From Bacteroidia bacterium Ga0077558 (GTDB lineage: Bacteria > Bacteroidota > Bacteroidia > Chitinophagales > Chitinophagaceae): a stretch of DNA of 37,450 nt. Positions 1-8,073 of this stretch are shown in pieces. The notes beneath the pieces were generated by a model. That model did no database searches. It saw only the letters and a program-made list of their open reading frames with translations, and had not been told where the DNA came from. The stretch lies in NCBI GenBank assembly GCA_001464625.1, contig LNFJ01000022.1, forward strand, positions 1 to 37,450. The letters are read 5' to 3'. The position numbers and the translations under genes are program-made. Positions within the stretch are counted from its first letter, which is position 1; each line of letters opens with the position of its first letter.

Positions 1-393
1 CAGTACATAGCACCAGAAAAATAATTGTTGAAAATACATACCTGTTAAGGGTTCCGGTTTATCATACCACAAAAATGCAATAACAAAAAATTGAAAAGCG
101 AGTTGTGCAGCAGCAAATCGGGTAAACAAACCAATGGCAATAAGAATACCACCAACAAACTCACCCCAGGAGGCGGTAACGGCCCAAAACTCCGGTGAGG
201 GAAAAGTAAATCCGAGACCGGATACCTGTTCGGCAAACCAGCCCGGTGCTGAAATAGTATTCATTTTAGGCCATCCTGCATGAATGGCAATACTTAACCC
301 AACATGTACCCGGAATAAAAGCCATCCAATATTCATAACCTTATTTTCACCGAAGCTGCTGCCAAACATAAATTGACGAAACTGTGTTTTCAT
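1..393 (-). CDS. DoxX family membrane protein (partial, 3' end outside window)
   Basis: The reading frame starts at ATG 393 and runs open for 131 codons to the window edge, so the C-terminus is missing. Seen: start MKTQFRQFMFGSSFGE, then a hydrophobic helix with LLFRVHVGLSIAIHAGWPK, a short loop with a Trp-rich stretch, then WGEFVGGILIAIGLFTRFAAAQLA and another hydrophobic helix. The arginine in the first helix, the G-W-P-K segment and the GG-L-x-x-G-x-x-T-R pattern in the second are typical of DoxX/DoxD-like four-helix inner-membrane proteins. The family is linked to redox and quinone-related functions in some bacteria, but the substrate here is unknown. It reads away from its neighbour at 563-961 with a 169-base gap and is probably its own unit. 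Confidence 0.8.
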   Translation of the reverse strand, partial: MKTQFRQFMFGSSFGENKVMNIGWLLFRVHVGLSIAIHAGWPKMNTISAPGWFAEQVSGLGFTFPSPEFWAVTASWGEFVGGILIAIGLFTRFAAAQLAFQFFVIAFLWYDKPEPLTGMYFQQLFFWCYVL

Positions 394-489
394 AACTAAC
401 TATTTGTGTGAATGATTTATTTCCACAAATATGTTATGTTGAAAGGCGACAGTCGCTGCAAAAGATGATTTGAGACATAATAAAGCGGT

Positions 490-532
490 CTCAAAAAAAT
501 AAAACCGGCTCAGCTTGAATTTGAGACGGTTT
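490..532 (-). terminator. Rho-independent terminator downstream of the 563-961 gene
   Basis: Inverted repeat with arms 522-532 and 502-512 (11 bases, one mismatch) around a 9-base loop. On the minus strand it is followed by a T-rich run (TTTTATTTTTTT). It lies about 30 bases past the stop codon at 563. A second 7-base inverted repeat (470-476 / 488-494, TTGAGAC / GTCTCAA) follows directly and may add to termination. Confidence 0.65.
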
Positions 533-562
533 CGTTTTTCCTACACACTACAAATCAACCAT

Positions 563-961
563 TTATTTTTTTCGGGTGCCTTTCCAGGGCAAAATGAATT
601 TTCTGTTTTCATTCAGCGTTATCCCAAACACTTTGTCTCCTTCTATATATCCTGAATGAAAATAGGTGCCACTTTGATCAGCAGTAGTAAAAGCAAAATA
701 AATTTTTTCCCAATCTGTATTTAAAAAACCGCCCTGGAATGGATAGCCATAAAATTCTCCATCGAATTGTTTGCCCTCAATCTTTGTAAACTTAAAGTCT
801 TTGAGATAAGGTTCGCTGTCGGGAGTGGGACGCAAATCAATAACCCAGGTGCCAAGTACACTATCAGCAACCGGTTTGTTTGATGTTGGATTCTCTTTTT
901 GTACCTGAGCCACTACTACTGAACTAGCTAACAGGAAGAATGCTGTAATAAATTGTTTCAT
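563..961 (-). CDS. Small secreted protein of unknown function
   Basis: This is a 132-residue protein with a clear signal peptide: MKQF, a hydrophobic core, then a likely cleavage after VVVAQ. The mature part holds VLGTWVIDLRPTPDS, then alternating short beta-like segments rich in aromatic residues (FDGEFYGYPFQGG, YFHSGYIEGDKVFGIT). 'LGTW' near the start of the mature region and the run of beta strands resemble lipocalin-like or DUF4488-type small secreted proteins of Bacteroidota, but I cannot assign a family with certainty. The start lies 3 bases after the stop of the upstream YdeI-like gene (965), so it is probably the last gene of the AraC-regulator / YdeI-like / secreted-protein transcript. 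Confidence 0.75.
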   Translation of the reverse strand: MKQFITAFFLLASSVVVAQVQKENPTSNKPVADSVLGTWVIDLRPTPDSEPYLKDFKFTKIEGKQFDGEFYGYPFQGGFLNTDWEKIYFAFTTADQSGTYFHSGYIEGDKVFGITLNENRKFILPWKGTRKK

Positions 962-964
962 TGT

Positions 965-1447
965 TTAATCCTTTTTTAAAATTTTAGCAGGAGAGGTAAC
1001 ACCAATTTTTAGTTTAGCCGATATCAATAAAGCCCTTTCAATTTTTTTGTCGGATGATTTTAGCATGTTCACTAAAGCTATCAATCCCCGTTTATTTCCA
1101 TCCGTCAGGCTGTCGAAAATTTTCTTTGCCGTAGCATCGGTAGCCATTACTTCAGCAAACTCTTCCGGTATATGAAATTGTAATTCTCTTTTATCAATTT
1201 CTATTTCGGCCTTCACGGTGCTCCCAACCTTTGCATTCAGCTTTTTTAGATTAGCTGCACTTATCATCAGGTAATACATTCCTTCTTTTGTTTTCATTAC
1301 TGCAGCATGCAGATGAACGGCATCATTAAGTTTACACATTACCCTTCTATTGCCGCCTGCAGTTATCCGTTTTACTGTTTTTGTATTAAGTTCTATATAG
1401 TGCATATAGCCAACACCCATTTTTTGTATGATGTGTTTTGTTGTCAT
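965..1447 (-). CDS. YdeI/OmpD-associated-like protein (DUF1905 + OmdA)
   Basis: A 160-residue cytoplasmic protein. Residues about 10-85 fit DUF1905, a small beta-barrel-like domain: an initial GYMHYIEL strand, RRVMCKLNDAVHLHAAVMK and a GSTVKAEIEID strand. The C-terminal part (about 85-150) fits the helical YdeI/OmdA region: IPEEFAEVMATDATAKKIFDSL, then an arginine- and lysine-rich helix ending KIERALLISAKLKIG. A longer reading adds six residues from 1465, but I chose ATG 1447 because its ATGA overlaps the TGA stop of the AraC-type gene (1444-1446), a classic translational-coupling junction, and MTTKH is a natural start. The biochemical function is unknown. A role downstream of the regulator is inferred only from the coupling. 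Confidence 0.75.
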   Translation of the reverse strand: MTTKHIIQKMGVGYMHYIELNTKTVKRITAGGNRRVMCKLNDAVHLHAAVMKTKEGMYYLMISAANLKKLNAKVGSTVKAEIEIDKRELQFHIPEEFAEVMATDATAKKIFDSLTDGNKRGLIALVNMLKSSDKKIERALLISAKLKIGVTSPAKILKKD

Positions 1448-2670
1448 CCCTTTTTTTGTAACCAATCCTTTGGACTTAATCCAGTTACTTTTTTAAAGGC
1501 CCTATTAAAAGTAGCTTTTGAATTAAACCCACATTCAAAGGCAATACCCAACAGTGTTTGTTTTTTATGCTCACCGTTATTCAGCATTTCTTTTACTGCT
1601 GCTATACGAAACTGGTTTACAAAATCATTAAAATTTACCCCAAATCCTTTGTTCACCATTTTTGAAACATGGGAAGGATTGCTTTCCAATTGCTTGGCCA
1701 CTTGCGTTAAGGACAACTCCGGATCTTCATACGCCTTGCCAGCTTGCATCAATTGAAGTATTCTTTCTTTCCAACTATTTATCTCCTTAGATGGGGTTGG
1801 CTCTACTGTAGGGATTGAATTAATATCTATTATTTCGGCTTCCTTCATTATTTCTACATCATTGATGGAAGATTGATGATAGTTGAGTAATAAAGCTGGT
1901 CGATATTGCAAAAGATTGGGCCGAAAAGCAATTTTTGTTTCTATTGAATTGGCATATCCGGTGATGGCGATATAGTAAAACAAAATCGCAAAGACAAGAA
2001 AATACCACCAGGTGTCCCAGTAACTCATGTCCGTTATTTCACCAAGGATGAAAAAAACAATCTTTACGCAAAGCATGATAAGAAAAGCCACTAAGAAATT
2101 TCGTACCCACCGAAAGAAAACCATATCCGCATAACTTATTACCTGCACTATTAATTTTTTATACAGGTTATAATACCTTAACGACAAAAAGAAATAGAAT
2201 AACATGGAGGTAAAACCGGTTAGCTGATACCAGGTATCAAAATCAGGATCGGCACCATTGGCAAGGAAAAAATATTTTTTCAACAACAGCTTGTCTGTTA
2301 CCGCCATTACTATACAGAACAGCAGATACAATGTTCCGGGTAATAAATGGAGCCATTCTTTTTTGCCAAACCGAAAGGAGGGGTTCAACAAACTTTGTAC
2401 ATAAAAGAAAATAACAGGACCAATAAAATATAAGTGCTGAAAAGGGATATAGAATAAAATATCCCTGTATGGCTGTGTATCATACCAACCGGCAAAGCCA
2501 ACCATCCAGGGGGTGATGTATAAAATACAGAAGAAAAGAAAAAGGCTGAGCCACTTATCAGAACGGGTATCATTGATCATCGATTTCCTGTACAGGAGTA
2601 ATGCATATACAAAACCATGTACAAAAAAAATCAGTAACAGTGAACTAAACCGGTTAAACTCGAATAACAT
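1444..2670 (-). CDS. AraC-family transcriptional regulator with seven-helix membrane sensor
   Basis: A 408-residue protein. Residues 1 to about 240 contain roughly seven hydrophobic helices (for example LLLIFFVHGFVYALLLY, LFFCILYITPWMVGFAGW, FIGPVIFFYVQSLL, ending in FLVFAILFYYIAITGYANS). A linker leads to a C-terminal AraC-type double helix-turn-helix at about 300-405. The second HTH carries the family signature around GIAFECGFNSKATFNRAFKKVTGLSPKDWLQ. Membrane-bound AraC regulators of this build are common in Bacteroidota, and their ligands are mostly unknown. The start at 2670 begins MLFEFNRFSSLLLIFF with no good alternative. The stop overlaps the start of the YdeI-like gene by four bases, so the two are co-translated. 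It is divergent from the antiporter at 2858. Confidence 0.88.
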   Translation of the reverse strand: MLFEFNRFSSLLLIFFVHGFVYALLLYRKSMINDTRSDKWLSLFLFFCILYITPWMVGFAGWYDTQPYRDILFYIPFQHLYFIGPVIFFYVQSLLNPSFRFGKKEWLHLLPGTLYLLFCIVMAVTDKLLLKKYFFLANGADPDFDTWYQLTGFTSMLFYFFLSLRYYNLYKKLIVQVISYADMVFFRWVRNFLVAFLIMLCVKIVFFILGEITDMSYWDTWWYFLVFAILFYYIAITGYANSIETKIAFRPNLLQYRPALLLNYHQSSINDVEIMKEAEIIDINSIPTVEPTPSKEINSWKERILQLMQAGKAYEDPELSLTQVAKQLESNPSHVSKMVNKGFGVNFNDFVNQFRIAAVKEMLNNGEHKKQTLLGIAFECGFNSKATFNRAFKKVTGLSPKDWLQKKG

Positions 2671-2843
2671 TTCAATTTTTTAAGGTTGGCTTTAAAAGCC
2701 AATAAGAATTTTATCAAACGAATGACCCGTAATTTGGTTCAAAAAAAATTATCTTAAATAAACAATTTACACTTGTTTCAAAGCAAAGTATTTCGGGTTT
2801 TATGTCATCTACACATTTTATCACTGTTTACTATAAAAAATTT

Positions 2844-2851
2844 TACTTTAG
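2844..2851 (+). promoter_or_regulatory. Candidate -7 element (TACTTTAG) just before the antiporter start
   Basis: TACTTTAG matches the Bacteroidota TAnnTTTG element except at one position and ends six bases before the ATG at 2858. If used, transcription would start at or next to the start codon, leaving almost no leader. No clear TTG -33 element was found. Confidence 0.35.
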
Positions 2852-2857
2852 AGCCCT

Positions 2858-4456
2858 ATGTTGCAAGAACAACTTTTAGTAGTAATATCGTTGCTGTTCG
2901 GCATCGCCATGCTGACCATGTTGAGTGAGAAATTAAAAATGTCGTACCCGATCCTGTTAGTCATCAGTGGACTTTTAATAAGCCTGATACCGGGCATGCC
3001 GGTCATTTCATTAGAACCTGACCTGGTATTTCTTATCTTTCTTCCACCCATCTTATATGCAGCTGCGTGGAATACTTCCTGGAAAGATTTTTGGAAATTA
3101 CGCCGGCCCATCAGCTTACTTGCTTTTGGTCTTGTGATATTTACCTCAGCGGCTGTTGCTGTAGTATCACATGCTATCATTCCGGATTTTTCGTTGGCCT
3201 TTGGCTTTTTATTGGGTGGTATTATTTCTCCACCAGATGCCGTTGCCGCTACTTCGGTTTTACAAGGATTAAAAGTGCCGAAAAGAGTGGTGACAATTTT
3301 GGAAGGTGAAAGTTTAGTGAATGATGCATCCAGTTTGATCGTATTCCGGTTTGCTTTGGCTGCAATTGTAACTGGCCAGTTCGGTATGTGGGATGCTACC
3401 CGGCAATTCGCATTAGTTGCGGGAATGGGTATCGTTATAGGTGTGGCAATAGCGTATATTGTTTACATCATTCATCGCTTCTTTCCTACCAATGCCAGTA
3501 TCGATGCAGGACTTACATTAATAACACCCTACGCCATGTATGTAGGAGCAGAACATTTTCATTACTCCGGTGTACTGGCTGTTGTAAGTGGTGGATTATT
3601 TCTTACTTATCGTTCGCATGAAATTTTTAATTCTGAATCCCGTATACAAATCGTTGGACTGTGGGATACATTGATCTTTTTATTAAATGGATTTGTATTT
3701 ATACTTATTGGTTTGCAATTACCGGGTATTGTAAAAGGGCTGGGAAATTATTCTGTATGGGAGGCAATTGGGTATGGTGTAATTATCAGTATTGTTACTA
3801 TTTTAGTTCGTATCATTTGGGTTTTTCCGGGGGCATATATACCCCGTTGGTTATTTAAGAGTATCCGTAATACAGAGCCCAACCCGGGTTGGAAGCAAGT
3901 ATTTTTGATTGCCTGGAGTGGTATGCGGGGTGTTGTATCATTAGCATCTGCACTAGCTATTCCACTTACATTAGCCGGACAGGCATTTCCACATCGTAAC
4001 CTAATTTTATTTATCACTTTTGTTGTTATACTTATTACGCTGGTATTGCAGGGGCTTAGTCTAAAACCATTGATACGAATACTGAACATTGAGGAAGGTA
4101 ATAAAGAAGACGAACAATTAAAGACGCTTACTTTACGGATACGATTAGCAGAATCTGTTCTTTCCTATTTAGATACAAACTACCCGGAAGAAACACAAAA
4201 CAATGATACCTATAAACGGGTAAGAGATCGTTATGAACGAATGATCGAGATCACTAAACGAAAACTCGAAGGTGACGAGGAACATGAATCGGCCTCCTTT
4301 TTACCGCAATACAGGCAAATGCTGTTGGAGTTGATCCATATACGCCGGAGAGAATTAAATTACTTACGGCATAAAGCAGAATATAGTGAAGAATTGATAC
4401 GAGAAAGAGAGTGGGAATTAGATTTGGAAGAAGCAAGACTGCAACAAATTTCTTAA
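2858..4456 (+). CDS. Na+/H+ antiporter, CPA1 family
   Basis: A 532-residue inner-membrane protein with about 12 hydrophobic helices up to residue about 410 and a charged cytoplasmic tail. CPA1 signatures are visible: FLIFLPPILYAAAW in the amiloride-site region (about 59-71), GGIISPPDAVAA (Asp127), and EGESLVNDASSLIVFR, where Asn155-Asp156 is the ND pair of electroneutral exchangers. WSGMRGVVSLASALAIPL is the later conserved Arg helix. The tail is rich in Glu, Arg and Lys (KLEGDEEHES, HIRRRELNYLRHKAEYSEELIRERE), like the helical tail of bacterial YjcE/NhaP-type exchangers, and may be regulatory. It should exchange internal Na+ (or K+) for external H+ in pH and salt homeostasis. It stands alone between a divergent regulator and a convergent OmpA gene. 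Confidence 0.93.
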   Translation: MLQEQLLVVISLLFGIAMLTMLSEKLKMSYPILLVISGLLISLIPGMPVISLEPDLVFLIFLPPILYAAAWNTSWKDFWKLRRPISLLAFGLVIFTSAAVAVVSHAIIPDFSLAFGFLLGGIISPPDAVAATSVLQGLKVPKRVVTILEGESLVNDASSLIVFRFALAAIVTGQFGMWDATRQFALVAGMGIVIGVAIAYIVYIIHRFFPTNASIDAGLTLITPYAMYVGAEHFHYSGVLAVVSGGLFLTYRSHEIFNSESRIQIVGLWDTLIFLLNGFVFILIGLQLPGIVKGLGNYSVWEAIGYGVIISIVTILVRIIWVFPGAYIPRWLFKSIRNTEPNPGWKQVFLIAWSGMRGVVSLASALAIPLTLAGQAFPHRNLILFITFVVILITLVLQGLSLKPLIRILNIEEGNKEDEQLKTLTLRIRLAESVLSYLDTNYPEETQNNDTYKRVRDRYERMIEITKRKLEGDEEHESASFLPQYRQMLLELIHIRRRELNYLRHKAEYSEELIREREWELDLEEARLQQIS

Positions 4457-4460
4457 ACTA

Positions 4461-4490
4461 AAAGGCCTCACAAGTTGTGAGGCCTTTTTT
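4461..4490. terminator. Bidirectional terminator between antiporter and OmpA-family gene
   Basis: A strong inverted repeat, AAAGGCCTCAC and GTGAGGCCTTT around a 5-base loop (AAGTT), is followed by a T run on the plus strand and preceded by an A run, so it can act in both directions. It sits between the convergent stops at 4456 and 4506. Confidence 0.85.
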
Positions 4491-4505
4491 ATTCATGCTA
4501 TTTTA

Positions 4506-5399
4506 TTAATTAGTTTTTGTTTCCAGCAATTGGAAGAATTGATCTAATTGTGGCAGAATGACAATCCTTGTCCTGCGATTCGATGCTTTTCCCTCTTTGG
4601 TACTGTTATCTGCAATCGGCTTAAACTCACCACGGCCTGCTGCGGCCATCTTAGTTGGATCTAGTCCATATTGATTTTGCAAAATCCGTACAACGGCTGT
4701 TGCCCGTTTTACACTCAGGTCCCAATTATCCAGCATAGCACCGCTTCCTTTCAAAGGCACATTATCCGTATGACCTTCTACCATAAATTCTATATCCGGT
4801 TGATTTTTTAAAACGGCTGCTACTTTACCCAACACAGTTTTCGCCTGGCTGGTTACTTCATATTTACCGCTGGTGAAAAGTAGTTTGTCAGAGATATCAA
4901 TATACACTACGCCTTTATCTACTTTAATATTAATATCCTCATCATCTAAATTGCCAATGGCTCCTTTCAAATTCATTACCAGCGCCATGTTCAAAGAATC
5001 TTTATGCGCCATTTGTTGCTGCAAGGTTTGAATATAAGAATCTTTAGCACCAATATTCTCCATTGATTTTCTAATACTTTCAGCCTGAGTATTTGAAATA
5101 ACTGAGAGATCCTGTAGCTGCTTTAAAGCCTGGTTGTTATTGGCTTTTAAAAAATCGATCTGCCCATTCAGGTCCTTTACCCGGGTATTCATCAAGGCCA
5201 TTTCTCTTTCGAGATCGGCTTTTTCACGGGCTAATGTTGCTTTTTCGGTACTGCAATCAGACATATCGCCTTCTAATGTTTTATACTTTGTTTCCAATGT
5301 AACATAATCCGCTTGTGCCGTTTTAAATTTTTTACTGCTTACACAGGAAAATAATAACAACGGTGATGAGGCGACTAATAAAATTTGACTCAATTTCAT
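4506..5399 (-). CDS. OmpA-family outer-membrane lipoprotein with coiled coil
   Basis: A 297-residue protein starting at ATG 5399. A longer reading from 5477 exists, but only the internal start gives a proper lipoprotein signal: MKLSQ, a hydrophobic core, then the lipobox LLFSC with Cys19 as the lipidated residue. Residues about 30-140 are Glu/Lys/Leu-rich with heptad-like spacing (ETKYKTLEGDMSDCSTEKATLAREKADLEREMA), a coiled coil. The C-terminal OmpA domain (about 165-290) shows VEGHTDNVPLKG, NWDLSVKRATAVVRIL and the peptidoglycan-contacting pattern KASNRRTRIVI. The family ties the outer membrane to peptidoglycan. The coiled coil probably spans part of the periplasm. It is a single-gene unit, divergent from the MFS gene. 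Confidence 0.92.
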   Translation of the reverse strand: MKLSQILLVASSPLLLFSCVSSKKFKTAQADYVTLETKYKTLEGDMSDCSTEKATLAREKADLEREMALMNTRVKDLNGQIDFLKANNNQALKQLQDLSVISNTQAESIRKSMENIGAKDSYIQTLQQQMAHKDSLNMALVMNLKGAIGNLDDEDINIKVDKGVVYIDISDKLLFTSGKYEVTSQAKTVLGKVAAVLKNQPDIEFMVEGHTDNVPLKGSGAMLDNWDLSVKRATAVVRILQNQYGLDPTKMAAAGRGEFKPIADNSTKEGKASNRRTRIVILPQLDQFFQLLETKTN

Positions 5400-5591
5400 G
5401 TTCAAGTATTTAAGTAAAAAAATGATACCAGTTTTGCAACCATTATCCATTTTGAAGATCGGCAAAGATAAAAGCACCTTTACTATTTGTTATTGGAGCT
5501 TTGTTAATGTTTCCTTTCTAAAAACATGCCGGATGATAAATTTTTATCATTTAATTTTAAAAAATACATCTTTGAACGCTTAATTAATTGT

Positions 5592-6827
5592 ATGGCATCA
5601 AACAGGCAGGCTGCTATCGGCTTCATCTTTATTACATTACTGATTGATGTCATGGGTTGGGGACTTATCATTCCGGTAATGCCTAAACTTATTTCCGAGT
5701 TAAAGCATATTCCGATAAACGAAGCAAGTGCTTATGGAGGACTGTTACTTTCTGCTTATGCGATCACCCAATTTTTGTTTGCCCCTGTAATTGGCAATCT
5801 AAGTGACAAGTATGGAAGAAGACCTGTTTTATTAAGTTCCTTATTGGGCTTTGGTATTGACTATATTATTTTGGCATTAGCTCCCACCTATGCATGGCTT
5901 TTTATAGGGCGAATCATTGCGGGAATTACAGGTGCAAGTTTCACTACTGCGGCAGCATATATTTCAGACATCAGTACACCTGAAACCAGAGCTAAAAACT
6001 TTGGAATGATTGGAGCAGCATTCGGTTTAGGTTTTGTTATTGGCCCGGCATTAGGTGGCTTGTTAGCCGGTTGGGGAGTAAGAGCTCCTTTTTATGCAGC
6101 AGCTGGACTTTGCTTATTGAATACACTCTATGGATATTTTGTGTTACCAGAATCATTGAGTAAAGAAAACCGCAGAGCATTTCACTGGAAACGGGCAAAC
6201 CCTTTTGGCTCGTTACAATTTCTGCGAAAAACGCCGGGCATCAGCCAATTGGCCATTTGCTTTTTCCTTATATATCTTGCCAGCCAGGCAGTGCAGGGCA
6301 ACTGGAATTTTTTTACTATCCATCGATTTGGCTGGAAAGAAAGTATGGTGGGTATTTCTTTGGCCGTAGTAGGATTGCTGGTAGGTGGGGTACAGGCTGG
6401 CCTTACCCGGGTAATTAATCCAAAGATCGGTGACAAAAAAAGCGTACTGCTTGGGTTATCATTATACACAATCGGGCTGGTACTATTTGCTTTTGCTTCA
6501 GAAACATGGATGATGTTTGCTTTTCTTATTCCCTATTGTTTGGGTGGTATTGCCAATCCTTCCTTGCAATCAACCATTGCAGGATATGTACAACCCAATC
6601 AACAAGGAGAACTTCAGGGTGCTTTAACAGGATTAATGAGCCTGAGCACTATCATCGGTCCGTTGATCATGAACAATCTTTTCACTTATTTTACCAGTGA
6701 TAAAGCTCCTTTTTATTTTCCCGGAATTTCTTTTTTGCTGGCAGCAGTATTTATGTTGATGAGCTTTATAATTGCCTGGTTGGCGTTGAATAAAATAAAA
6801 AAATCTGTAGCACCAAAGACTACTTAA
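5592..6827 (+). CDS. MFS transporter, TetA-like (TCR/Tet family)
   Basis: A 411-residue protein with 12 predicted helices. ATG 5592 is chosen over an in-frame start at 5526 because MASNRQAAIGFIFITLLIDVMGWGLIIPVMP places the first helix right after a short N-terminus, as in TetA homologues. The extra 22 residues encode a non-homologous AT-rich stretch. Motif A of the MFS (GNLSDKYGRRPVLL) lies between helices 2 and 3, and GRIIAGITGASFTTAAAYISDISTPETRAKNFGMIGAAFGLGFVIGPALGG covers motif B/C of drug:H+ antiporters. It likely exports a small molecule in exchange for protons. Whether that is tetracycline cannot be told, as chromosomal Bacteroidota members usually have unknown substrates. Its last eight bases overlap the convergent ArsC-like gene. 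Confidence 0.88.
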   Translation: MASNRQAAIGFIFITLLIDVMGWGLIIPVMPKLISELKHIPINEASAYGGLLLSAYAITQFLFAPVIGNLSDKYGRRPVLLSSLLGFGIDYIILALAPTYAWLFIGRIIAGITGASFTTAAAYISDISTPETRAKNFGMIGAAFGLGFVIGPALGGLLAGWGVRAPFYAAAGLCLLNTLYGYFVLPESLSKENRRAFHWKRANPFGSLQFLRKTPGISQLAICFFLIYLASQAVQGNWNFFTIHRFGWKESMVGISLAVVGLLVGGVQAGLTRVINPKIGDKKSVLLGLSLYTIGLVLFAFASETWMMFAFLIPYCLGGIANPSLQSTIAGYVQPNQQGELQGALTGLMSLSTIIGPLIMNNLFTYFTSDKAPFYFPGISFLLAAVFMLMSFIIAWLALNKIKKSVAPKTT

Positions 6828-7173
6828 CTGCTTTCTTCAATGCTGCTACTTTTTTCTTTTCACTGCCAATGAAAATAACATCGTTGATGAGTACCACTGG
6901 TCTTTTTAAGAAAGTGTATTCATCCAGTATAAAATCCCGGTAGTCTTTCTCTGTAAGCTTTTTTTCTTTTAATCCAAGTTCTTTATACTTCATAGCACGG
7001 CGGCTGAATAAAGCCTCATACGTACCGGCCATTTTTTTCATTTCGTCCAATTGAGCCGGTGTGATTTTCTCCGTCTTTATGTTTTGCATAGCAAAACCTT
7101 TTTTATCAATAGCTGTTTCTTTTATAATGGCCTGGCAAGTGGTACAGTTACCGAGATGATATATTTTTTTCAT
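6820..7173 (-). CDS. ArsC/Spx-family thioredoxin-fold protein
   Basis: A 117-residue cytoplasmic protein starting MKKIYHLGNCTTCQAIIKE, from ATG 7173. Seven extra upstream residues are possible but less likely. CTTC near residue 10 has the CxxC spacing found in many Spx/YffB-like members; classical arsenate reductase ArsC uses a single N-terminal Cys. The rest fits the ArsC-like family: DEMKKMAGTYEALFSRRAMKYKELGL, then LDEYTFLKRPVVLINDVIFIGSEKKK, which carries the 'xLKRPxx' cis-proline region. It could be an arsenate reductase, a redox regulator or a glutathione-independent reductase. I favour a generic ArsC-family call because no ars genes are near. Its 3' end overlaps the MFS gene by eight bases on the opposite strand. 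Confidence 0.85.
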   Translation of the reverse strand: MKKIYHLGNCTTCQAIIKETAIDKKGFAMQNIKTEKITPAQLDEMKKMAGTYEALFSRRAMKYKELGLKEKKLTEKDYRDFILDEYTFLKRPVVLINDVIFIGSEKKKVAALKKAVK

Positions 7174-7223
7174 ATTTGAAATGTTAATAGGCAAAACTAA
7201 TTACGTTCCTACATCTAAATCAG

Positions 7224-7252
7224 TTGGTACAATAGCAAAAAATGCTACTTTG
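7224..7252 (+). promoter_or_regulatory. Candidate Bacteroidota promoter for cmoA
   Basis: TTG at 7224-7226, a 19-base spacer and TACTTTG at 7246-7252 approximate the Bacteroidota -33/-7 pattern (TTG and TAnnTTTG, with one base fewer between TA and TTTG). The predicted start point would be about 14 bases before the ATG at 7272. Confidence 0.45.
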
Positions 7253-7271
7253 TACCCTCTTAATTATTACT

Positions 7272-8000
7272 ATGGGCAAAGATGAAGTTTTCAAAGAGGA
7301 AATTGAAAAAGCAAGTGACTTTAAATTTGGGGCCGGTGTAGCTAAAGTGTTTGATGACATGGTGAACCGTTCCGTTCCTTTCTATGGAGAAATACAACGG
7401 ATGATGGCCGAACTGGCTGCCGACCATGCCAAAGAAGGCTCTGATGTATATGATCTGGGTTGCTCTACCGGAACTACATTGATTGGAATGGATACCATGG
7501 TGAATCAAAACATACGCTTTATAGGGGTAGATGATTCGCAGGAAATGCTGGACAAATGCAAATCAAAATTATTGGAGTTGGGTTTCTCCCGCCCGTACGA
7601 ACTGCGTTGCGCTGATCTTGGACAAGGCATTGAAATTAAAAACGCCTCTGTTGTAGTGTTATGCTTAACGCTTCAATTTGTTCGGCCGGTTTACAGAGAG
7701 CAGGTATTAAAAAATATTTATGATGGCCTTAATCCGGGTGGTGTATTAATTCTGGTAGAAAAAATACTGGCAGAGGAAAGCAATTTCAACAGAGACTTTA
7801 TTAAATACTATTACAACTATAAACGACGCAATAATTATAGCGAAATGGAGATCTCGCAAAAAAGAGAGGCATTAGAGAATGTATTGGTTCCCTATAAGCT
7901 TACAGAGAATATTACACTGCTGCGGGATAAAGGATTTAATCATTGCGAAGTGTTTTTTAAGTGGTATAACTTTGCAGGATTAATAGCTGTAAAAAAATAA
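7272..8000 (+). CDS. cmoA: Carboxy-S-adenosyl-L-methionine synthase CmoA
   Basis: A 242-residue class I SAM-dependent enzyme, close in length to E. coli CmoA. Seen: VFDDMVNRSVPFY at the N-terminus, SAM motif I VYDLGCSTGTT (59-69), GVDDSQEML (motif II acidic end), VVLCLTLQFV, the 'GLNPGGVLILVEK' motif, and YSEMEISQKREALENV. Arg198 in SQKR aligns, by memory, with the E. coli arginine that binds the carboxyl group of carboxy-SAM. Known role: CmoA makes carboxy-SAM from SAM and prephenate. CmoB then uses it to convert ho5U34 to cmo5U34 in tRNA, widening wobble decoding. No cmoB is seen in this window. ATG 7272 is chosen because the preceding in-frame codons are hydrophobic and outside the family's N-terminus, and a promoter lies between. 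Confidence 0.88.
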   Translation: MGKDEVFKEEIEKASDFKFGAGVAKVFDDMVNRSVPFYGEIQRMMAELAADHAKEGSDVYDLGCSTGTTLIGMDTMVNQNIRFIGVDDSQEMLDKCKSKLLELGFSRPYELRCADLGQGIEIKNASVVVLCLTLQFVRPVYREQVLKNIYDGLNPGGVLILVEKILAEESNFNRDFIKYYYNYKRRNNYSEMEISQKREALENVLVPYKLTENITLLRDKGFNHCEVFFKWYNFAGLIAVKK

Positions 8001-8073
8001 GGCTTTAAATAACCAATAGAAAATTCAATTCTTACAGTTTCAATTGTGGTGTTGAATTTTAATTTATGTTCCT

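Noticed and set aside
1307-1756. 149-residue plus-strand frame
   Set aside because: It lies antisense to the YdeI-like and AraC-type genes and encodes Cys/Phe-rich text with no family signature.
5526-5591. Upstream in-frame start of the MFS gene
   Set aside because: The extra 22 residues fall in AT-rich spacer and precede the first membrane helix. Family members start at the equivalent of ATG 5592.
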